From Candidatus Dadabacteria bacterium (lineage in GTDB: Bacteria > J088), in NCBI GenBank assembly GCA_003695505.1, contig RFIY01000087.1, positions 1-5,108 on the forward strand: a stretch of 5,108 nucleotides of DNA, read 5' to 3'. The notes beneath the pieces are model-generated. The model searched no databases. It had not been told where the DNA came from and saw only the letters and a list, made by a program, of their open reading frames with translations. The translations under genes were made by a program, and so were the position numbers. Position 1 is the first letter of the stretch. The number at the start of each line of letters is the position of its first letter. Below are positions 1 through 5,108 of this stretch, in pieces.

Positions 1-1
1 C

Positions 2-1810
2 ACGGCACTGACACTGGCTGGGCGCGCCGGTCGCCAGGGCGTCAGCGCGGGCGCTCGCGGCGCCTGGCAGCCCTTTGCCGAGCTGGGTGTGCGGTTGCGT
101 AACTGGTGGCGCCACCGGCAGCAGCGGCAGAAGGTGGAGCCGGCGCCAAAAGAAACGGCGCCAAAGAAGCTCTCGCTCGAAACGGCCGACGCGGATGTGC
201 CGCCACCGTCTCCCGAGCTGCGTTCCAGTGTACCAGCCGACCGCGACGAACCGACGCTGCAAATCGAGAAACCGCAGCCGCTCAAACGGGCCAAATCGGC
301 GGTGCAGCGCCCGCTCGTCCCCCCCGAGGCCGACTGGCAACTGCCAGACCTCGACCTGCTCGACCGCCCGGCCGCGGGCGACAGTGACATCGACGAAAAA
401 CTGTTGCGCGCCAAGGCGCAACTTCTGGCCGCAAAGATTCGCGAATACGGCATCGAAGGACAGGTGACGGCGGTTCGACCCGGTCCCGTAATCAGCGTGT
501 ACGAATTCAAGCCGGCTCCCGGCGTCAAGGTCAGCCGCATCGCCAATCTCGAAGACGACCTTGCGCTGGCGACCGAGTCCCTGTCGGTGCGGATCGTTGC
601 GCCGATCCCCGGTCGCGACGTCGTCGGGATCGAAATCCCGAACAAGCAGCGGGAATCGGTTGCGCTGCGCGAGATCGTCGAGAGCGAAGGCTTCTGGAAC
701 AACAAGATCAACCTGCCGTTCGCGATCGGCAAGGACACGGGTGGTGCGCCGGTCGTGGCGGACATCACGAAGATGCCTCACCTGCTCGTCGCCGGCGCGA
801 CCGGGGCCGGTAAATCGGTCGGCATCAACAGTCTGATCGTCAGCCTGCTCTATCGCCATTCCCCCGATACGCTGCGCCTGTTTCTGATCGATCCGAAACG
901 ACTGGAACTCAGTTTTTACAGCGACATTCCGCACCTCGAAGGTCACGAGGTCGTGACGGATCCCCATGAGGCCTTTGCGCTGCTCGATGCGCTGGTCCGC
1001 GAGATGGAAGAGCGATACGAGTGGATGGCGCATGCCAAGGTGCGCAACATCACGACCTACAACAAGGCGGTCGCCGAGGGGCGCGTCGAGCCACGTGATG
1101 GAGAAGCCCCGCGCAAGATGCCGTTTCTGGTCTGTATCGTCGACGAGCTGGCCGACCTGATGATGGTCACGCGCAAGCAGATCGAGGAGCCGATCGCGCG
1201 GCTGGCGCAGATGGCGCGCGCCGCCGGGATCCATCTGGTGCTGGCGACGCAGCGCCCGAGCGTCGATGTGCTGACCGGCCTGATCAAGGCCAACTTCCCG
1301 ACGCGGATTGCATTCAAGGTCTCCAGCAAGGCGGATGCCCGGGTCGTGATGGACCAGCAGGGCGCCGAGAACCTGCTCGGGCAGGGCGATATGTTGTTCA
1401 AGCCGCCGACGAGCGACATCCCGATGCGCGTGCATGGCGCGTTCGTCAGCGAAGAAGAGGTGACGCGGGTCGCCGACTTCTGGAAGGCGCAGGCCGAACA
1501 GCGCGGCGCACCCGCCCCGGCGGTCAGCGAGGACCTGATCCAGGAGTCGTTGCAGCGCGTGCGAGGCGGAGACAAGGCTGGCGGCGGCGATGCCGGAGAC
1601 GTCGATGACGAACTGTTCGAGAAGGCCGTCGATATTGCGGCGCGCGAAGGCGTTGTGTCAACCAGTCGGATCCAGCGCGCGCTGTCAATCGGTTACAATC
1701 GCGCCGCCCGGATCATGGACGCGATGGAAGCGCGCGGCATGGTCGGGCCGCCGACGGGTGCCGGCAAGCCGCGTAAGTTCCTGGGCGCCGGTGGCGGTGT
1801 AGATGGCTGA
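2..1810 (+). CDS. ftsK: DNA translocase FtsK/SpoIIIE family, C-terminal part (5' end outside window)
   Basis: FtsK is a hexameric, septum-anchored ATPase that pumps chromosomal DNA at division and, in species that have XerCD/dif, activates dimer resolution. The reading frame is open to the left edge. The GTG at 89 is therefore not taken as the start, and the N-terminal membrane segments must lie upstream. Visible in order: a charged, proline-rich linker to about 385 (roughly 128 codons, much shorter than the several-hundred-residue linker of E. coli); the alpha domain, about 386-700; and the RecA-like beta motor, with Walker A GATGAGKS at 794-817, Walker B PFLVCIVDE at 1121-1147 and ATQRPS at 1244-1261. 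A second short linker leads to the gamma winged helix at about 1598-1795, with GYNRAARIMDAME at 1691-1729. All motor motifs are intact, so the protein should be functional. In the gamma helix the third putative DNA-reading residue is Asp where E. coli has Glu. The stop lies 8 bp inside mutL, and no lolA follows. Confidence 0.96.
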   Translation, partial: TALTLAGRAGRQGVSAGARGAWQPFAELGVRLRNWWRHRQQRQKVEPAPKETAPKKLSLETADADVPPPSPELRSSVPADRDEPTLQIEKPQPLKRAKSAVQRPLVPPEADWQLPDLDLLDRPAAGDSDIDEKLLRAKAQLLAAKIREYGIEGQVTAVRPGPVISVYEFKPAPGVKVSRIANLEDDLALATESLSVRIVAPIPGRDVVGIEIPNKQRESVALREIVESEGFWNNKINLPFAIGKDTGGAPVVADITKMPHLLVAGATGAGKSVGINSLIVSLLYRHSPDTLRLFLIDPKRLELSFYSDIPHLEGHEVVTDPHEAFALLDALVREMEERYEWMAHAKVRNITTYNKAVAEGRVEPRDGEAPRKMPFLVCIVDELADLMMVTRKQIEEPIARLAQMARAAGIHLVLATQRPSVDVLTGLIKANFPTRIAFKVSSKADARVVMDQQGAENLLGQGDMLFKPPTSDIPMRVHGAFVSEEEVTRVADFWKAQAEQRGAPAPAVSEDLIQESLQRVRGGDKAGGGDAGDVDDELFEKAVDIAAREGVVSTSRIQRALSIGYNRAARIMDAMEARGMVGPPTGAGKPRKFLGAGGGVDG

Positions 1811-3602
1811 ACAACCGGCAATGGGCGAGGGGACGGTCGAGCGCATCCGGCCCATGCCGCCTGGGCTGTCCGAGGTCATTGCGGCCGGAGAGGTCGTCGA
1901 GCGTCCGGCCTCGGCAATCAAGGAGCTGGTCGAAAACAGTCTCGACGCCGGCGCATCGGAGATCCTCGTTGAAGTGGGCAAGGGCGGCAAACTGCGCATG
2001 GTCGTCGACGACAACGGTCGCGGCATCCATCCCGAGGACCTTCCGCTGGCGATCGCCCGACACGCGACATCGAAACTCACCGATGCCGACGGATTGAGCC
2101 GAATCCGCACGTTCGGGTTTCGTGGTGAAGCGCTGGCGAGTCTGGCCGCGGTGTCGCAACTGACGATCGAAAGCCGCGTGGAAACATTGCCAGAGGGCGC
2201 ACGCCTGCTCGCCCGCGCCGGCGAGATCGTCGAAGGGCCGGCGCCCGCTCCCCGGCGCCCGGGTACGCGGGTCACCGTCGAGGATCTGTTTGCAAACGTG
2301 CCCGCCCGCCGCAAATTTCTGCGTACGGATCGAACGGAAGCGCAGAAGGTGCGGGACATCCTCAAGATCTTTACGATTGCCCATCCGGAGGTCGGTTTTC
2401 GCCTGATCAGCGATGGAAGGGAGCAGCTCAACGTGCCGCCCGCGACACTCGCGGACCGGTTGTCGGCGCTGCACCGCCGCACGCGCTTCGTGCCGGTCGA
2501 GATCGAGGGCGTACGTTTTCGACTGACGGCGATGTTGTCTCATCCGCACGACCATCAGCGAACGGGCGCAAATCTGCTGACCTTCGTCAATCGCCGCTAT
2601 GTGCGGGACGCGATGCTGCGTCGCGCGATCCAGTCGGCGTATGACGGCGCGATCCCTCCGGGCACCTGGCCGCTGGGCGCGGTGTTTCTCGATGTCCTGC
2701 CCGAGGATGTCGACGTCAACGTCCATCCGGCCAAGACCGAAATCCGTTTTCTCAACCCGGGCACGATGTTCGCGGAAATCCGCGGCGCGATCCGCGAGAC
2801 CCTGACTGCGACCCGACGGCCGCCCGGATTCGACGAAGCGGCGCCAGCGACCGTAGCTGCGCCGTCGCCCGCGGCGCGGGTCGCGCCATCGCCGTCGTCC
2901 CGGCCATCCGGGCGTTCCGGTGGGTTCGGCGGCGCATCGGTACGCGGTTCGGCGGAGCCGGTCCTGGCCTACGCCGCGGTCGAACAGGAGCCGCGTCCGG
3001 CGCCATCCGCTGCGCCGCTGCTTGACGACGCACCCGATCTGGATCCGCTTGGCGCGCTTGGCGACCGCTATCTGCTGTTCCGTGAAGGACGTGCGCTCGT
3101 CCTGGTCGATCAGCACGCCGCGCATGAGCGGATCCGCTACGACCGAATCATGGCTGCGTTCGACGCAGAACGTCAGCCAGCCCAGGAACTGCTGGTGCCG
3201 GTTGTGTTCGAAGCCGAGCCGGCCGAGTTCGAAGGTTTGCGGGTCGGTGGCGACTGGCTCGATCGCGCCGGTTTCGCCGTGGAGCCCTTCGGTCCGACCA
3301 GCATCCGCATCCGCAGCGTCCCGCGCTGGTTCCAGGGCGATCCGGAGAGCGCGGTGCGCGAGACCCTCCATGAACTGTCCCGCTGGAAGACCCCGGAGAC
3401 ACTGGCCGCGCATGCACGCGAAATCGCCGCGTCGCTGGCCTGCAAGGGGGCGATCCTTTCAGGGCGCAAGGTGCCGCTCGTCGAACAGAAGGCATTGCTC
3501 GAACAGCTCCGCCGAACGCCAGGCGCCGACACCTGTCCGCACGGGCGGCCGGTCTGGCGGCGCATGACCATGGACGAACTGGATCGCTGGTTCGGTCGCT
3601 GA
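1803..3602 (+). CDS. mutL: DNA mismatch repair protein MutL, endonuclease type
   Basis: MutL links mismatch recognition by MutS to strand removal. This 599-residue protein has the full architecture. The N-terminal GHKL ATPase shows KELVENSLDAGA (E41 and N45 match E. coli E29 and N33), DDNGRGI (70-75), GFRGEALASL, and the transducer motifs VNRRYVRD and VNVHPAKTEIRF. A Pro/Ala/Ser/Gly-rich linker (nt about 2815-3046) follows, then the C-terminal dimerisation domain. That domain carries the nuclease/metal set DQHAAHE (436-442), ACK (546-548) and CPHGRP (578-583), plus the beta-clamp-like motif QELLVP (461-466). These are features of MutL from lineages without MutH, and E. coli MutL lacks them. 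The last acidic position of DQHA(X)2E(X)4E is Asp447, not Glu. ATG 1803 overlaps the ftsK end by 8 bp; only a weak purine-rich stretch (GGTGGCGGTG, 1790-1799) precedes it. ATG 1821 is an alternative start that would remove six residues outside the conserved fold. miaA follows with a 1-base overlap. Confidence 0.97.
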   Translation: MAEQPAMGEGTVERIRPMPPGLSEVIAAGEVVERPASAIKELVENSLDAGASEILVEVGKGGKLRMVVDDNGRGIHPEDLPLAIARHATSKLTDADGLSRIRTFGFRGEALASLAAVSQLTIESRVETLPEGARLLARAGEIVEGPAPAPRRPGTRVTVEDLFANVPARRKFLRTDRTEAQKVRDILKIFTIAHPEVGFRLISDGREQLNVPPATLADRLSALHRRTRFVPVEIEGVRFRLTAMLSHPHDHQRTGANLLTFVNRRYVRDAMLRRAIQSAYDGAIPPGTWPLGAVFLDVLPEDVDVNVHPAKTEIRFLNPGTMFAEIRGAIRETLTATRRPPGFDEAAPATVAAPSPAARVAPSPSSRPSGRSGGFGGASVRGSAEPVLAYAAVEQEPRPAPSAAPLLDDAPDLDPLGALGDRYLLFREGRALVLVDQHAAHERIRYDRIMAAFDAERQPAQELLVPVVFEAEPAEFEGLRVGGDWLDRAGFAVEPFGPTSIRIRSVPRWFQGDPESAVRETLHELSRWKTPETLAAHAREIAASLACKGAILSGRKVPLVEQKALLEQLRRTPGADTCPHGRPVWRRMTMDELDRWFGR

Positions 3603-4522
3603 TGCAACGTGCACCGGTGATCGGACTGGTCGCGCCCACGGGTGCCGGCAAGACCCGCGTGCTGCTCGACCTCGCCGCGCGCGGCGTCCCGTTCGAAGTG
3701 ATCAGCGCCGACAGCGTGCAGGCGATCCGCGAGTTCGACATCGGCAGTGCCAAACCGACCCCGGCCGAGCGCGCCACACTGCCTCACCATGGCGTCGATG
3801 TCGTTGCGCCGACCGGGCGGTACGATGCCTGGCGGTTTGCCGCCGAAGCGAAGGCATTGCTGGAGTCCCGTCCGGACACTGCGTTCGTCGTTACGGCGGG
3901 AACCGGCCTCTATCTGTCGGCGCTGACGGATGGGCTCAGCGACGTTCCGCGGCTGCCGCAGGCAGATCGCGATGCACTGTATGCCCAGGTGATCGATGAC
4001 GCCGCCGGATGGTGGGCCAGGCTGCAACGCGAAGATCCGGCCTCCGCCCAACGGATTCATCGAAATGACTGGCGGCGGATCGGCCGCGCGCTCGAGATCA
4101 CCCGCGCTGCAGGCCGACCCGCGTCGGCCGTCCTCGCGGAGCGACCGCCCACGGGTGGCGTGGACATACCGCTGCTCGGCATACGCGTCGAAGGTGAGGC
4201 GTATGAGCGCGGCCTGCGTCAGCGGGTCGACGCGATGCTCGACGCCGGCTGGATCGACGAAGTGAACGGGCTGATTCTGCGACACGGGCGCAATCTGCCA
4301 GGGCTGGAGGCCGTGGGTTACAGGCAGATCGTGGCGTGGCTCGATGCGGGTGGCTCAGACGACCAGAGCGCTTTGGCCGAGGCCATCACGATCGCAACGC
4401 GTCGCTACGCGAAGCGACAGCGCACCTGGTTTCGTCGCCGCGATGTCACCTGGTTCGACGGATCCGATCACGGTCGCCGTACGGTGGTTGACGAGCTGGA
4501 GCGGCGGCTTTGCGTGGCATGA
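3602..4522 (+). CDS. miaA: tRNA dimethylallyltransferase (tRNA A37 isopentenyltransferase)
   Basis: MiaA transfers a dimethylallyl group from DMAPP to N6 of A37 in tRNAs that read UNN codons; MiaB usually methylthiolates the product. The 306-residue length is normal for the family. Motifs seen: P-loop APTGAGKT (11-18), SADS (35-38) with the putative catalytic Asp37, DIGSAKP (46-52), PHH (about 61-63), AGTGLY (99-104, usually GGTxLY), RIHRND (151-156) followed by RRIGRALEI, GYRQ (239-242), and AKRQRTWFRR (270-279) with WFD near the C-terminus. Between DS and IGSAKP the usual Tyr is Ile42. The ATG shares its A with the TGA stop of mutL (TGATG), and no clear Shine-Dalgarno is present, so translation probably depends on coupling to mutL. 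The mutL-miaA pairing is widespread in Proteobacteria, but hfq, which often follows, is absent. The stop codon lies within a stem-loop (4514-4538). Confidence 0.95.
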   Translation: MQRAPVIGLVAPTGAGKTRVLLDLAARGVPFEVISADSVQAIREFDIGSAKPTPAERATLPHHGVDVVAPTGRYDAWRFAAEAKALLESRPDTAFVVTAGTGLYLSALTDGLSDVPRLPQADRDALYAQVIDDAAGWWARLQREDPASAQRIHRNDWRRIGRALEITRAAGRPASAVLAERPPTGGVDIPLLGIRVEGEAYERGLRQRVDAMLDAGWIDEVNGLILRHGRNLPGLEAVGYRQIVAWLDAGGSDDQSALAEAITIATRRYAKRQRTWFRRRDVTWFDGSDHGRRTVVDELERRLCVA

Positions 4523-4549
4523 TCGGGTAACATGCCACCACGAAACCCG
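4514..4549 (+). promoter_or_regulatory. Stem-loop over the miaA stop, with potential pseudoknot
   Basis: An exact 8-bp inverted repeat, GTGGCATG (4514-4521) and CATGCCAC (4531-4538), encloses a 9-nt loop. The loop contains CGGGT (4524-4528), which is complementary to ACCCG (4545-4549) just downstream, so an H-type pseudoknot could form. No T-run follows, so it is not a standard intrinsic terminator. It spans the miaA TGA (4520-4522) and lies 35 bp before the accA start. Possible roles are stabilising the 3' end of the upstream message, attenuation, or control of accA. Function is inferred only from complementarity. Confidence 0.35.
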
Positions 4550-4552
4550 TCG

Positions 4553-4575
4553 CGAACCGCAGACAAGCCGGTTTG
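4553..4575 (+). promoter_or_regulatory. Second stem-loop, immediately upstream of the accA start
   Basis: CGAACCG (4553-4559) can pair with CGGTTTG (4569-4575) in a 7-bp stem with one G-U pair and a 9-nt loop. It ends 8 bases before the accA ATG, where a ribosome-binding site would normally lie, and the bases between (AAAACACC) contain no Shine-Dalgarno. It could affect ribosome access. A stem of this size may also arise by chance in GC-rich DNA. Confidence 0.22.
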
Positions 4576-4583
4576 AAAACACC

Positions 4584-5108
4584 ATGGAACTGTTTCTGCC
4601 GTTTGAGCGTCCGATAGAGCAGGTTGAACAGCAGGTTCGCCGCCAGGCCTGGCGTGTGCGTCAGGGCGAAGCCGACGCCTCGGATCAGCTGATCGAGGCG
4701 CTGGAGCGGCGCGCGCGGTTACGTCGCCAGGTATACGGGCGGCTCGGTCCGTGGGAACGTGTCCAGTTGGCACGGCATCCGCAACGGCCGCATGGGCTGC
4801 GTGCCGCGCAGGTTGCGTTCGGCGAACTGGAGCCACTGCGCGGCGATCGCACGCGAGCAGACGATGGCGCGATCATCGCCGGAATTGGCCGGATGACAGG
4901 GCGACCGGTTGTCGTGATTGCGTGCGACCGTGGAGACGACAAGCGCGAGGCGCACCGGCGAAACTTCGGTATGCCCGGTCCGGAGGGCTTTCGCAAGGCG
5001 ATTCGCGTTCTCGAATTTGCGGAGCGGCGGCAGATGCCGGTTGTCAGTTTCGTCGATACGCCGGGCGCATGGCCTGGCGTGGACAGCGAGCGCTATGCCG
5101 TTGCCGAG
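4584..5108 (+). CDS. accA: Acetyl-CoA carboxylase carboxyltransferase alpha subunit-like, N-terminal 175 codons (3' end outside window)
   Basis: AccA pairs with AccD to move the carboxyl group from carboxybiotin to acetyl-CoA, giving malonyl-CoA for fatty-acid synthesis in the cytoplasm. The frame is open from ATG 4584 to the right edge. Family features: an N-terminal charged helical segment that starts with FLPFERPI (E. coli has FLDFEQPI), GRLGPWERVQLARHPQRP (RHPQRP at residues 64-69), GDRTRADDGAIIAGI, RRNFGMPGPEGFRKA (from 125) and FVDTPGAWPGV (156-166). The crotonase-like carboxyltransferase core has begun by the window end. Two normally near-invariant stretches differ without gaps: E. coli HQKGRDTKE is CDRGDDKRE (114-122), and GAEERGQSE is DSERYAVAE (167-175). 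The frame remains open through both, so a frameshift is not evident. This could be the housekeeping subunit of a divergent lineage or a paralogue. No in-frame ATG, GTG or TTG lies nearby upstream and no clear Shine-Dalgarno is visible. accA after miaA is not the arrangement in E. coli, where accA follows dnaE. Confidence 0.88.
   Translation, partial: MELFLPFERPIEQVEQQVRRQAWRVRQGEADASDQLIEALERRARLRRQVYGRLGPWERVQLARHPQRPHGLRAAQVAFGELEPLRGDRTRADDGAIIAGIGRMTGRPVVVIACDRGDDKREAHRRNFGMPGPEGFRKAIRVLEFAERRQMPVVSFVDTPGAWPGVDSERYAVAE

Noticed and set aside
89-91. GTG at 89 as the start of a short, soluble FtsK-like protein
   Set aside because: The frame is open upstream to the window edge, and the upstream codons read as a basic post-membrane linker. 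This makes an internal codon of full-length FtsK the simpler reading.
75-467. Overlapping + strand frames at 75-467 and 106-387 over the ftsK linker
   Set aside because: Low-complexity Arg/Ser or Ala/Arg translations in alternative frames of the GC-rich FtsK linker, with no domain and no start context.
1379-1386. GGGCAGGG, a match to the E. coli KOPS consensus, inside ftsK
   Set aside because: One or two matches to an 8-mer with a free position are expected by chance in 5 kb of GC-rich DNA. It encodes part of the conserved LGQGD stretch, and the gamma domain may prefer another motif.
2868-2880. Short GC-only inverted repeat (CCCGC, GCGGG) in the mutL linker
   Set aside because: A five-base stem inside a Pro/Ala/Ser-coding, GC-rich stretch is compositional and has no terminator or regulatory context.
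1713-3413. A 566-codon open frame on the - strand opposite mutL, and a 370-codon one at 3173-4285
   Set aside because: Their translations are Arg/Ala-rich with no recognisable domain, and they lie fully opposite mutL and miaA, which have all family motifs. Long antisense frames are expected from GC-rich codon use.
4488-4493. TTGACG, a -35-like hexamer upstream of accA
   Set aside because: No acceptable -10 lies 16-18 bp downstream. The nearest weak candidates (CATGAT at 4518, TAACAT at 4528) are 24 and 34 bp away, so no promoter is called.
5083-5108. Frameshift as the explanation for the missing GAEERGQ motif in AccA
   Set aside because: Neither alternative frame restores the canonical residues, and the ungapped alignment ends on a matching Glu, so substitution fits better than a frame error. 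Only 26 bases are available.

Overview
The window is a compact, GC-rich stretch of bacterial chromosome in which every recognisable gene lies on the + strand: the 3' part of ftsK, complete mutL, complete miaA, and the 5' part of an accA-like gene that runs off the right edge. The proteins point to a Gram-negative, proteobacterium-like organism. The class cannot be fixed from the window. AccA has a gammaproteobacterial-looking RHPQRP motif, while the FtsK motor and C-terminal tail (GPPTGAGKPRKFL) look more like those of delta-proteobacterial or SpoIIIE-type proteins.

Layout: positions 2-1810 encode the cytoplasmic half of the septal DNA translocase FtsK (linker, alpha, RecA-like beta motor, gamma winged helix). 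mutL (1803-3602) starts inside the last codons of ftsK with an 8-bp overlap. miaA (3602-4522) shares one base with the mutL stop. After a 61-bp gap that holds two potential stem-loops, the acetyl-CoA carboxyltransferase alpha-like gene starts at 4584 and is still open at 5108. No tRNA, rRNA, CRISPR array, insertion sequence, prophage gene or canonical intrinsic terminator was seen. No stretch over 300 bases lacks a gene.

The first three genes are probably co-transcribed and translationally coupled. They join chromosome segregation at division (FtsK), mismatch repair (MutL) and tRNA A37 prenylation (MiaA). MutL carries the endonuclease motifs of the MutH-independent type, so mismatch repair here probably uses MutL itself as the nicking enzyme.

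Nothing in the window looks like a wholly new system. The points worth a second look are the gene order (ftsK joined directly to mutL-miaA, then accA, with no lolA or hfq), an AccA that departs from the family at two normally invariant segments, single-residue departures at functional motifs of MutL, MiaA and the FtsK gamma domain, and a possible pseudoknot or tandem hairpin leader between miaA and accA.
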